From NCBI RefSeq assembly GCF_004135585.1, contig NZ_CP035501.1, positions 1,971,001 to 2,035,000 of the forward strand: a stretch of DNA of 64,000 nucleotides, given 5' to 3'. Positions 16,550 to 24,341 of the stretch are shown here, one piece after another. This stretch comes from Sphingosinicella sp. BN140058 (lineage in GTDB: Bacteria > Pseudomonadota > Alphaproteobacteria > Sphingomonadales > Sphingomonadaceae). Under the pieces are notes generated by a model. It saw only the letters and a list, made by a program, of their open reading frames with translations. It was not told the origin of the DNA and did not search any database. The translations under genes were made by a program, and so were the position numbers. The stretch's first letter is position 1, and every line of letters starts with the position of its first letter.

Positions 16550-17175
16550 TGCTGAAGCCCACCCAGAGCGACGAACCCGAGGCCGTCGCAGCCGACGGCC
16601 GCGTCCTCGTCCGCCGCGAAGGCCGGGTGGCGACGGTGATGCTGGTTGCCCGGCTGGTCAACGATCGCCGCGATCAGCTCTGCCGTGTCCGCAACATCTC
16701 GGCCAACGGCCTCAAGGTCAACACCGCCTTCCCGCTCGCGGTCGGCGAGGAAATCCGGATCGAGCTGCGCAACGGCCAGGCCGTGGAAGGCAAGATCGTG
16801 TGGTCGAGCCCGCCCTTTGCCGGCATGCACTTCCATCGGACCTACGACGTCGAGACGCTGCTGTCTTCGATGCCGGCGGACGACAGCGCGCATGTCTCGC
16901 GCCTGCCCCGCGTCCAGATCAACCATCCCGTGCTGGTCCATGCCGGACCGAAGATGCTTGGCGCCTCGATCATCGACATGTCGCAAGGCGGCGCCAAGCT
17001 GCGCCTCCGCGCCGCGCTCGATCGGGGCCAGCAGGTCTCGCTCTCGGTGAGCGGATTGAGCGCGATCAAGGCCACGGTCCGCTGGACCCAGGATGAGGAA
17101 GCGGGCGTCGCCTTCCACGAAACGATTCCGTTCGACACATTGTCGCGGTGGCTGTCCGACCGCGAGACCCGCTGA
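16549..17175 (+). CDS. Tandem PilZ-domain protein, candidate c-di-GMP effector on the motor
   Basis: 208 residues with two PilZ-like repeats. The first has RREGR near residue 22 and the N-x-S-x-x-G motif in VRNISANGLKV; the second has the D-x-S-x-x-G motif in IIDMSQGGAKL near residue 145. The first carries an RxxxR-like stretch, so it may bind c-di-GMP. Co-translation with fliL (overlap TGATG) and motB suggests a YcgR-like brake or stator regulator (inference). It is the last gene of the run; a strong terminator follows. Confidence 0.75.
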   Translation: MLKPTQSDEPEAVAADGRVLVRREGRVATVMLVARLVNDRRDQLCRVRNISANGLKVNTAFPLAVGEEIRIELRNGQAVEGKIVWSSPPFAGMHFHRTYDVETLLSSMPADDSAHVSRLPRVQINHPVLVHAGPKMLGASIIDMSQGGAKLRLRAALDRGQQVSLSVSGLSAIKATVRWTQDEEAGVAFHETIPFDTLSRWLSDRETR

Positions 17176-17196
17176 CCCCAAACTCTGGTTTCATGC

Positions 17197-17234
17197 GAAA
17201 AAGGGCGGCTCGCACGTGCGAGCCGCCCTTTTTC
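17197..17234. terminator. Strong bidirectional terminator between pilZ and fliP genes
   Basis: GAAAAAGGGCGGCTCGCAC pairs with its reverse complement GTGCGAGCCGCCCTTTTTC. The A-run and T-run on each side serve both convergent operons. Confidence 0.9.
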
Positions 17235-17256
17235 GTGTCCGATCTTCCGGTCTCGC

Positions 17257-17988
17257 TCAGCCCGTGCCGAAGCTCTTGACCAGCGAGCCGGCAACCAGCG
17301 CCCAGCCGTCGATCAGCACGAAGAAGATGATCTTCATCGGCAGCGATATCGTCGCCGGTGGCAGCATCATCATGCCCATCGCCATCAATACGGCGGACAC
17401 CGCGAGATCGATGATCAGGAACGGCAGCAGCAGCATGAAGCCGATTTCGAACGCGCGACGCAGTTCCGAGATCATGAAGGCGGGCATCAAGGTGGTCAGC
17501 GGGATCTCGGCGCGGCTCGCTGGCGGCTTGCCCGAGAGCTCAACGAACAGTTGGACGTCGTCGTTGCGGACGTGCTTCAGCATGAAGTCCTTGAACGGTG
17601 CCGACGTCCGCTCGAACGCCTGGGTCTCGTTGATCCGGCCTTCATTGTACGGCGTGATGCCCTTGTCCCAGGCAACCTGCATGGTGGGCGCCATGACGAA
17701 GAAGGACAGGAACAGCGCAAGGCTGATGATCACCGGGTTGGGCGGCACGCCGGGCGCGCCGATGCCGGTGCGAAGCAGCGACAGGGCGACGACGATGCGG
17801 GTGAAGGATGTCACCGTCATCAGGATGCCCGGCGCGAGGCTGAGCACCGTCAGCATCATCACCAGCTGGATGGCGCGGCCCGACACGGAGCCGCCTTCCC
17901 CAAGATTGACGGTCGCCGACTGCGCGTAGAGTACGGCAGGCGTGGCGAGGGCGGCGGCGAAAGCCGCCAGCCTCAGGATCTTGCGCAT
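17257..17988 (-). CDS. fliP: Flagellar export apparatus protein FliP
   Basis: 243 residues: cleavable-type signal (MRKILRLAAFAAALATPAVLYA), then FliP signatures SLAPGILMTVTSFTRIVVAL, FFVMAPTMQVAWDKGITPYN, ELRRAFEIGFMLLLPFLIID and MGMMMLPPATISLPMKIIFF. It forms the pentameric core of the flagellar type III export gate with FliQ and FliR, whose genes lie 2 kb away on the other strand. It is the last gene of fliN-fliO-fliP. Confidence 0.95.
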   Translation of the reverse strand: MRKILRLAAFAAALATPAVLYAQSATVNLGEGGSVSGRAIQLVMMLTVLSLAPGILMTVTSFTRIVVALSLLRTGIGAPGVPPNPVIISLALFLSFFVMAPTMQVAWDKGITPYNEGRINETQAFERTSAPFKDFMLKHVRNDDVQLFVELSGKPPASRAEIPLTTLMPAFMISELRRAFEIGFMLLLPFLIIDLAVSAVLMAMGMMMLPPATISLPMKIIFFVLIDGWALVAGSLVKSFGTG

Positions 17989-18005
17989 TGGCTTCTGGCC
18001 TTTGT

Positions 18006-18599
18006 TCAGGCGGCCGCTTTGGCCGGGGCGATGGTGGCAGCCGCCGGCACGGGCTCGACGACGGTGCGCCCGTCAGGCGCGGTAACTTTGAGACGAACCG
18101 GCTGACGCTTCGGCTTCGGCGCTGCGGCCAGGTTCGTTTCCGGCATCGGCAGCGGCTTGTCGGTCTTGATCAGAGCGGCCTTGGCCTTGCTGCCGGCGGC
18201 GCCGACGAGATCGACCAGGGTCGCGAAATCCTCGGCGACCTTGGCCGGCTTTTCGGCCTTCACCAGCACCGGCCGGGCCGGCGCGGAGGGGGTTGCGGCG
18301 TCGGAGGCGGCGGTCACGTCGATGTTGACGTCCCCGCGGACGATGCCGCTTTCGATCACCGCGTGGCCATCGGGTGCGATCATGATCAGATGCTCGCGAT
18401 CGTCGCGGCGGACGAGAACGATCGAGCGTTTCGCATCGATGCCGATCCGCTCAACGAGAGCAAGCCGCTTGAGCCCGCGATCGCCGACCTGGCCGGGAAG
18501 CACGATGTTGTAGCGGCGGACCGCCCAGAGTGCGCCGCCGAGCAGGCCGAGCACGGTTCCGAGCGCTGCGATGGTGCGGAGGAAAGACAGCAGGTCCAT
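18006..18599 (-). CDS. fliO: Flagellar biosynthesis protein FliO
   Basis: 197 residues: one N-terminal membrane helix (MDLLSFLRTIAALGTVLGLL), then a FliO-type cytoplasmic domain (LKRLALVERIGIDAKRSIVLVRRDDREHLIMI) and a long Ala/Lys/Pro-rich tail. FliO helps assemble the FliP ring. The start at 18599 is 2 nt after the fliN stop. The tail of about 110 residues is longer than in enterobacterial FliO. Confidence 0.85.
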   Translation of the reverse strand: MDLLSFLRTIAALGTVLGLLGGALWAVRRYNIVLPGQVGDRGLKRLALVERIGIDAKRSIVLVRRDDREHLIMIAPDGHAVIESGIVRGDVNIDVTAASDAATPSAPARPVLVKAEKPAKVAEDFATLVDLVGAAGSKAKAALIKTDKPLPMPETNLAAAPKPKRQPVRLKVTAPDGRTVVEPVPAAATIAPAKAAA

Positions 18600-18601
18600 G
18601 A

Positions 18602-18838
18602 TCAGCGGCTCTTCTTCTTCACGACCTCGATGATCTCGAGCGACATCTGGTCGCCCTCGACCGTGACCTTGCCCTTCGCGACCATCTGATTGTTCACGTA
18701 GACTTCGGTCGGATCTTCGTGGCTCTGGCTCAGCGGGATCATCGCGCCGCGGCTCATCTTCAGGATCTGGCGGATCGGCAGCTTGGCCGATCCCAGAACG
18801 ATCTCGAGCTCGACCTTGATACCCTCGACAGCGGACAT
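18602..18838 (-). CDS. fliN: Flagellar motor switch protein FliN
   Basis: 78 residues, a minimal SpoA/C-ring domain: VELEIVLGSAKLPIRQILKM, SRGAMIPL, EVYVNNQMVAKGKVTVEG. FliN forms the lower C-ring and the export docking site. It is shorter than E. coli FliN because the N-terminal region is absent, as in several alphaproteobacteria. AGAAGGAGA lies just upstream. It is the first gene of fliNOP. Confidence 0.92.
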   Translation of the reverse strand: MSAVEGIKVELEIVLGSAKLPIRQILKMSRGAMIPLSQSHEDPTEVYVNNQMVAKGKVTVEGDQMSLEIIEVVKKKSR

Positions 18839-18857
18839 GCGTCTTTCTCCTTCTTGC

Positions 18858-18870
18858 CCCCATCATAGGA
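18858..18870 (-). promoter_or_regulatory. TCCTATGATGGGG element upstream of fliN
   Basis: On the minus strand CCTATGATGGGGG lies about 20 nt before the fliN start, the same string found upstream of flaF. It is a candidate -10 region or regulator half-site. Confidence 0.45.
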
Positions 18871-18897
18871 GCGGATCGGGAGGCGGTTGGGCTCAGG

Positions 18898-18964
18898 TAG
18901 GAAAATTTTGCCTATCGGATTTTTGGTCGATCGGACCCGACTAGGAAAATCTTGCCTATAAGAT
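18898..18964. promoter_or_regulatory. Two direct copies of an 18-bp near-palindrome between fliN and flgC
   Basis: Copy 1 at 18898-18915 is TAGGAAAATTTTGCCTAT and copy 2 at 18942-18959 is TAGGAAAATCTTGCCTAT, 44 nt apart start to start. Each is a near-dyad (TAGG...CCTA arms). Copy 2 runs into CCTATAAGATGG, the recurrent flagellar upstream element, 46 nt before flgC. This looks like a control site for the divergent fliNOP and flgC-fliE-fliQR-flhB operons. Confidence 0.6.
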
Positions 18965-19004
18965 GGTGGGAGGCGGCAACACGCCTTTCCGCCAGGAGAC
19001 TTCA

Positions 19005-19412
19005 ATGGATCTCAAGAACAGTGTCGAGGTATCGGCCTCCGGTCTGCGCGCCCAGTCGCTGCGGATGCGGATCATCGCCGAGAACCTCGCCAACGCCGAC
19101 AGCGTCGCGACCACGCCCGGCGGCCAGCCCTATCGGCGGCGGGTCGCCACCTTCGAGTCCGAGGTCGATCGTGCGTCGGGTGCGCAGGGCGTCAACGTGC
19201 GCTCGATCGAAGGCGACAAGACCGCCTTCCAGCGCGTCTACCAGCCGGGCAATCCGGCTGCGGATGCGACCGGCTACGTGCTCCGCCCCAACGTTAACTC
19301 ACTCGTCGAGAGCGCCGACATGAAGGCAGCGCAGCGCGCCTACGAAGCCAATCTCAACGCCATCGAAGCCGCCAAGGGCATGACGATGCGCACCATCGAT
19401 CTTCTCAAATAA
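19005..19412 (+). CDS. flgC: Flagellar proximal rod protein FlgC
   Basis: 135 residues with the rod-protein N-terminal motif (SASGLRAQSLRMRIIAENLANADS) and C-terminal helix (SADMKAAQRAYEANLNAIEAAKGM) that form the coiled-coil core. It is exported through the type III gate and builds the rod with FlgB, whose gene is 18 kb away in this window. The ATG at 19005 has AGGAGA upstream. It is the first gene of flgC-fliE-fliQ-fliR-flhB. Confidence 0.94.
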   Translation: MDLKNSVEVSASGLRAQSLRMRIIAENLANADSVATTPGGQPYRRRVATFESEVDRASGAQGVNVRSIEGDKTAFQRVYQPGNPAADATGYVLRPNVNSLVESADMKAAQRAYEANLNAIEAAKGMTMRTIDLLK

Positions 19413-19423
19413 GGAACGACAGC

Positions 19424-19750
19424 ATGTCCATCGGAGCGCTTGACGCGACATCGGCCTACGGCCGCATTCTCAGCACCGGCAAGACCGGCGGCAGTGCCGG
19501 CATCGGCGGCAGCGACGAAGCCGGCGAGACCAAGGGCGGGTTCGGCAGCATGGTCGAGAGCATGATCACCGACGCCGCCGGCTCGATGCGCAGTGCGGAA
19601 GCGGCCAGTGCCAAGCAGGTTGCCGGCAAGGGCGATCTGATCGACGTCGTGACGGCGATCGGCGCCGCCGAGATGGCGCTCGACACCGTCGTCGCCGTCC
19701 GCGACAAGGTGGTCGGCGCCTATAGCGACATCATGCGGATGCAGATCTGA
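19424..19750 (+). CDS. fliE: Hook-basal body complex protein FliE
   Basis: 108 residues. A Gly-rich N-terminus is followed by FGSMVESMITDAAGSMRSAE and DLIDVVTAIGAAEMALDTVVAVRDKVVGAYSDIMRMQI, the classic FliE C-terminal half. FliE joins the MS-ring/export gate to the rod. It lies between flgC and fliQ with short gaps. Confidence 0.93.
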   Translation: MSIGALDATSAYGRILSTGKTGGSAGIGGSDEAGETKGGFGSMVESMITDAAGSMRSAEAASAKQVAGKGDLIDVVTAIGAAEMALDTVVAVRDKVVGAYSDIMRMQI

Positions 19751-19752
19751 CG

Positions 19753-20016
19753 ATGACCGCGCTCGACGCCATGGAGCTGGCGAAAGCCGCCTTGATCCTC
19801 GTCCTCACCATCGCCGGCCCGATGCTGATCGCATCGCTGATCGTCGGTGTCGCGATCGGCCTGTTCCAGGCGCTGACCCAGATCCAGGAGACGACGCTGA
19901 CCTTCGTGCCCAAGCTGCTCGTGATCGGCTGCGTCATGCTGCTTTCCCTGCCGATGATCGGCCAGGCAATGTCCAACTTCACGGCGCAGCTTTCCGCGCG
20001 GATCGTGTCCGGCTGA
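19753..20016 (+). CDS. fliQ: Flagellar export apparatus protein FliQ
   Basis: 87 residues with two membrane helices (AALILVLTIAGPMLIASLIVG and VPKLLVIGCVMLLSLPMIG) and the loop FQALTQIQETTLTFVPK, diagnostic of FliQ. It packs around FliP/FliR in the export gate. It starts 2 nt after fliE. Confidence 0.95.
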   Translation: MTALDAMELAKAALILVLTIAGPMLIASLIVGVAIGLFQALTQIQETTLTFVPKLLVIGCVMLLSLPMIGQAMSNFTAQLSARIVSG

Positions 20017-20020
20017 TCCC

Positions 20021-20773
20021 GTGGAAAATCTCCCCGCCGACGCAACGGCCTTCCTGATCCTGTTCGCCCGCGTCGGTGCGGTGCTGATGCTCCTGCCGGT
20101 CTTTTCGGAGGAATCGGTGCCGCCGCGCGCCCGGCTGATGATCGCCCTCGGCATCTCCGCAGGCATGTGGCCGATCATCTCGCCGAAGGTTTCGGCGGTG
20201 ACCGGAAATTTCGACGCGCTGCCGGCGATCATCATCGCCGAAGTGATGGTCGGCCTGGCCATGGGCATGATCGTCAAGATCATGTTCAGCGCCGTGTCGA
20301 TCGCCGGCGCGATCGTCAGCATGCAGGTCGGCCTTTCCTCGGCGCTGATCAACGATCCCGCGATGGGCGGCATGTCGCCGGTGCTCGGGCGCTTCGTCGC
20401 CGTCGCGGCGGCTGTGGTCTGCATGTCGATGGGCGTGCACCACCTCTGGATCGCCTCGCTCGTCAAATCCTACGGCGCCTTTCCGGTCGGCGGGCTGCCG
20501 CCGGCCGAGGATTTCGCGCGGCTTGCCGTGCAGACCACCACCAATGCGATGGCGCTGGCGATGAGCCTTGCCGCGCCGCTGATCGTCTACGGGATCATCT
20601 TCAACGTCTCGCTCGGCCTTGCGGCCCGCGTCGCGCCGTCGATCCAGGTCTTCTTCATCGCGCAGCCGCTCAACCTGTTGCTGGGCATTGCGCTTTTTGC
20701 CGGAACGCTCGGCATTTTCCTGACCACTTTCGCCGAAACGATGGCGACGTGGATGCGGGCCAGTTGGGGCTGA
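20021..20773 (+). CDS. fliR: Flagellar export apparatus protein FliR
   Basis: 250 residues, multi-spanning: FLILFARVGAVLMLLPVFSEE, RLMIALGISAGMWPII, IIIAEVMVGLAMGMIVKIMF and the C-terminal QPLNLLLGIALFAGTLGIFL. Family length is normal. The GTG start at 20021 lies 4 nt after the fliQ stop. Confidence 0.94.
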   Translation: MENLPADATAFLILFARVGAVLMLLPVFSEESVPPRARLMIALGISAGMWPIISPKVSAVTGNFDALPAIIIAEVMVGLAMGMIVKIMFSAVSIAGAIVSMQVGLSSALINDPAMGGMSPVLGRFVAVAAAVVCMSMGVHHLWIASLVKSYGAFPVGGLPPAEDFARLAVQTTTNAMALAMSLAAPLIVYGIIFNVSLGLAARVAPSIQVFFIAQPLNLLLGIALFAGTLGIFLTTFAETMATWMRASWG

Positions 20774-20776
20774 TCG

Positions 20777-21850
20777 ATGTCCGACGCACCAGATCAGGAT
20801 CAGAAGACTCACGATCCGACCGGCAAGAAGCTCGATGAAGCCCGCGAGAAGGGCGATGTGCCGATGGCGTCGGAGATGCGCCACGCGGCCATGTTCATCG
20901 GCGCGGTGGTGATGCTCGGCGGGCTCGGTGCGGTCAGTCTCCACGCGCTGAGCAAGATCTGCGTGCGGATCTGGGGCGGTGCCGACACGCTTCGGCTCGA
21001 GCCCGAAGGCGCGCAAGGCCTGTTCACCGGCCTTTCGATGCAGGTGGTGAGCGCCCTTACCCCGGTTTTCGCCTTCCTGATCGGCATGGCGGTGCTCGGC
21101 GGTCTCCTGCAAGGGCGCCCGACCATCGCCTGGGCGCGCGTCGGCTTCAAATGGTCGAAGCTCAACCCAATGGCGGGATTCGGCCGGATATTCGGCAAAC
21201 AGGCTTTCGTCGAATTTCTGAAATCGCTTACCAAGATCATCGTCGTGGTCGGCATTGCCTTCATGGTCGTCTGGCCCAAGGCGGCGGCGCTCGACCAGCT
21301 GATCGGTTCGGGGCCGGAGCGGATCGGTTCGACGACCCTCGAACTCTGCTTCTCGCTGGTCAAGACGATCGCGATCCTGGTCGTCGTGATCGCGATGGCC
21401 GACTTCATCTATCAGAAGCGCGCGTTCATGAAGCGCATGCGGATGACCCTTCAGGAAGTGAAGGACGAGTTCAAGCAGTCGGAGGGTGACCCGAAGATCA
21501 AGGGCAAGATCCGTCAGATCGCGATGCAGCGGTCGCGCCGCCGGATGATGGCCGCCGTGCCGACTGCAAGCGTGATCGTCACCAACCCGACCCATTATGC
21601 GGTGGCGCTGAAGTACGAGCATGGCGACATGGCCGCGCCGATCGTCGTCGCCAAGGGGCTCGACGCGATCGCGCTCAAGATCCGCGCCATCGCGACCGAG
21701 GCGGGCGTGCCGATCGTCGAAAACCGGCCGCTCGCACGTGCCCTCTACGCATCGGTGGAGATCGACCGTCCCATCCCGGCCGAACATTATGCCGCGGTCG
21801 CCGAGATCATCAGCTTCGTGATGCGGCTGGCCAAGCGCCGCCGCACCTGA
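20777..21850 (+). CDS. flhB: Flagellar export switch protein FlhB
   Basis: 357 residues: KTHDPTGKKLDEAREKGDVP at the N-terminus, four membrane helices, and a cytoplasmic domain with the autocleavage site N270-P-T-H in IVTNPTHYAVALKY. Cleavage there switches export from rod/hook to filament substrates. It is the last gene of the operon; a terminator follows. Confidence 0.95.
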   Translation: MSDAPDQDQKTHDPTGKKLDEAREKGDVPMASEMRHAAMFIGAVVMLGGLGAVSLHALSKICVRIWGGADTLRLEPEGAQGLFTGLSMQVVSALTPVFAFLIGMAVLGGLLQGRPTIAWARVGFKWSKLNPMAGFGRIFGKQAFVEFLKSLTKIIVVVGIAFMVVWPKAAALDQLIGSGPERIGSTTLELCFSLVKTIAILVVVIAMADFIYQKRAFMKRMRMTLQEVKDEFKQSEGDPKIKGKIRQIAMQRSRRRMMAAVPTASVIVTNPTHYAVALKYEHGDMAAPIVVAKGLDAIALKIRAIATEAGVPIVENRPLARALYASVEIDRPIPAEHYAAVAEIISFVMRLAKRRRT

Positions 21851-21886
21851 TCAGACACCCCGCCCGGTCTTCGAAACACTGCATCC

Positions 21887-21922
21887 GAGGCCCCTACGTA
21901 GTCGTACGTACGGGGCCTTTTT
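21887..21922 (+). terminator. Rho-independent terminator after flhB
   Basis: GAGGCCCCTACGTA pairs with TACGTACGGGGCCT (one bulge), followed by a TTTTT run. Confidence 0.85.
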
Positions 21923-22302
21923 GCGCGCGACTTTCCACGAGATCGCGACGCTAGGCGGATGGCCAGAGCGGCTCGGCAGCCATCGTGGAAATCATGGTTT
22001 ATCGCGAATTTTCAACGATTTTCGCAGCAATCCTTGCTGACAAATGTCGGTAGCAATCGACGACTAAGTAGCCATCCAAGACCTTTTCAGAACGACAGCA
22101 GACGCAGTCGAACGATCCGTGATTGCGTCATTTCGGTGACAATGGGCGAGTCCACGCCGGAACGTTCCTATGAAAGATTCGAAGAAACTCGGCAAAGACC
22201 GCTTCGGCGGCGGACAGGACCGGCACGGACCCGCTCACGCGAGCGGATCGCGTCCATATTCCGCCCTGCGACTGCGGCTTTGCTTCGAACAGGAGCCGAC
22301 AG
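21923..22302 (+). other. Non-coding leader before the first chemoreceptor gene
   Basis: 380 bp with no convincing gene. It is less GC-rich than its surroundings around 21990-22140. A TTCCTATGAAAG element lies at 22165-22176 and AGGAGCC precedes the receptor ATG. The promoter of the receptor gene should be here. Confidence 0.5.
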
Positions 22303-24153
22303 ATGACGCTTCGAATGAAATTGCTGACCTGCCTCGGCGTCCTCGGGGCGTCGATCATCTCCATTTGCGGCACCGGCTATTACGTCGGCAAAGCCAATGA
22401 GGCAGGATTCGACGACCTCGTCGACAATCGCGTGGTCGCCCTCGACCAGCTGAAGAAGACCCAGGATGCGTTCGCACTGGGTGTGGTGGAAGTCGGCCAC
22501 AAGGTCCGCAACGAGGACATTTCGTTCGCCGAAGGCGCGCGCACCGTCCGCGAGAGCCGGATTGCCGGCAAGAAGCATTTCGACGAATATATGTCCACGC
22601 CGATGGATGGCGAGGAAGGCAAACTCGCCAAGGACGCGCAGGACGCGATCGCGAAGTCCCAGCACGATCTCGACGAACTTCAGCGCATCCTGGACTCGGG
22701 CAGCATGGACGCGCTCAACGGCTGGGAGTCGGAGACGGCGGCAGCCGTGGTACCGATCACCTCCCTCACCGGAAAGCTTTCTCAGCTCAACATCGAGGCG
22801 GCCAACACGGAAGCGAGCGCAGCCAAGGGCTTCAGCGCCACGATGACGTTCGTGATGATCCTGCTGGCGCTTGCAGCGCTTGCTGCGATCGCCGTGTCCT
22901 TCTTCGTCGTCACCCGCAAGGTTGCCGAGCCGATCAAGGCGCTTGCCGACACGATCCGCGGCCTCGCCAAGGATCCGGAAGCGGTGGTGCCGAACACGAC
23001 GCAGCAGGACGAAATCGGCGACATCTCGCGCGCGGTCGACAGCTTCCGTTCGTCCGTCGTCGAGAAGGAGCGCGTGCGTGCAGCCGACGCCGCTGCGGTG
23101 CAGGAGCGGGTGACGACGGCCCTGGCGGGAGGCCTCTCCGCCCTCGCCTCCGGCGACCTCACCTGCTCGCTCGACATGGCCTTCCCGCCGGAGTTCGAGA
23201 AGCTCAAGACCGATTTCAACGCCGCGGTCGGCGAGCTCCAGGAGGCGATGGCGACCATTGCCCGCGCCACCGGCAACATCCAGGGAGGCTCGAACGAGAT
23301 CAGCCAGGCCTCGGACGACCTCTCCCGCCGCACCGAGCAACAGGCCGCCTCTCTCGAGGAAACCGCCGCCGCGATGACGCAGATCACCGCGACGGTGCAG
23401 AACAGCGCGACGGGTGCGAACGAGGCCAACAAGCTGGTCCGCGCCACCCAGGCGGATGCGCAGGAGAGCAGCAAGGTCGTCTCGGATGCAGTCGCCGCGA
23501 TGGCCGAGATCGAGAAGAGCTCGCAGGAGATCACCAAGATCATCGAGGTGATCGACAAGATCGCCTTTCAGACCAATCTCCTCGCGCTCAATGCGTCGGT
23601 CGAAGCCGCGCATGCCGGTGAAGCAGGGCGCGCCTTTGCGGTCGTCGCCAACGAAGTGCGGGCGCTTGCCCAGCGCTCGGCCGATGCGGCGCAGGAGATC
23701 GGCACCTTGATCTCCAACAGCTCGAAGCAGGTCGAAGGCGGCGTAACCCTGGTCGGCGAGGCCGGCAAGGCGCTCGGCCGGATCATCGGCTCGGTCGACG
23801 AAGTCTCGGGCCTCGTCAGCCAGATCGCAATGGCCGCGGACCAGCAGAGCTCGGCACTGGCCCAGGTCAACACCGCGATCACCGAGATGGACAAGGTCAC
23901 CCAGCAGAACGCCGCGATGGTCGAGGAAAGCAACGCCGCCGCGCGCAGCCTTTCCGACGAGGCGACCGGTCTCGCCCAGCTGATCGGCCGCTTCAACACC
24001 GGTGCCGAGACGGCGAGAGTCGTTCCGCTCCCCGCCCGAGCCGCGGCGCCGGCGCCCACGTCGACGCGGAAGGCGGTCCGCCAGCCCGCGCGCAGCGTCG
24101 GCAACACCGCGCTGAAGCCCGCCGCCTCGGACGATGATTGGAACGAATTCTAA
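22303..24153 (+). CDS. Methyl-accepting chemotaxis protein 1, with C-terminal D-W-N-E-F
   Basis: 616 residues. TM1 is near 7-28, a helical periplasmic domain of about 155 residues follows (four-helix-bundle type), TM2 near 185-207, then HAMP ([16 protein letters not shown]) and a further HAMP-like stretch. The signalling domain has the hairpin tip [20 protein letters not shown] and [20 protein letters not shown]. The tail is Pro/Ala-rich and ends DDDWNEF, with the W-x-x-F spacing of the enteric NWETF tether for CheR and CheB. The ligand is unknown. ATG at 22303 with AGGAG upstream. First of six receptor genes in a row. Confidence 0.92.
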   Translation: MTLRMKLLTCLGVLGASIISICGTGYYVGKANEAGFDDLVDNRVVALDQLKKTQDAFALGVVEVGHKVRNEDISFAEGARTVRESRIAGKKHFDEYMSTPMDGEEGKLAKDAQDAIAKSQHDLDELQRILDSGSMDALNGWESETAAAVVPITSLTGKLSQLNIEAANTEASAAKGFSATMTFVMILLALAALAAIAVSFFVVTRKVAEPIKALADTIRGLAKDPEAVVPNTTQQDEIGDISRAVDSFRSSVVEKERVRAADAAAVQERVTTALAGGLSALASGDLTCSLDMAFPPEFEKLKTDFNAAVGELQEAMATIARATGNIQGGSNEISQASDDLSRRTEQQAASLEETAAAMTQITATVQNSATGANEANKLVRATQADAQESSKVVSDAVAAMAEIEKSSQEITKIIEVIDKIAFQTNLLALNASVEAAHAGEAGRAFAVVANEVRALAQRSADAAQEIGTLISNSSKQVEGGVTLVGEAGKALGRIIGSVDEVSGLVSQIAMAADQQSSALAQVNTAITEMDKVTQQNAAMVEESNAAARSLSDEATGLAQLIGRFNTGAETARVVPLPARAAAPAPTSTRKAVRQPARSVGNTALKPAASDDDWNEF

Positions 24154-24177
24154 GCAAGATCGCCATCGTGCGACAGA

Positions 24178-24208
24178 GGGCCGGCGGCAGCGATGCCGTC
24201 GGCCTTTT
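24178..24208 (+). terminator. Terminator after receptor gene 1 (repeated hairpin type)
   Basis: GGCCGGCGGCAGCGATGCCG/TCGGCC hairpin followed by TTTT. The same sequence with a few changes follows receptor genes 3, 4 and 5. Confidence 0.8.
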
Positions 24209-24341
24209 GCGCTCTGCGCGGTCCGCAACGCGTTGAAATACAGCCTAAAGGCCCGCGCCCGTTCGAAAATGCGTCTACATCACTACAAAGCTGCGGATCC
24301 CGTGCAAACGGAAGGAGCCCGCGCGTTCAAGAGGTTTGTAC

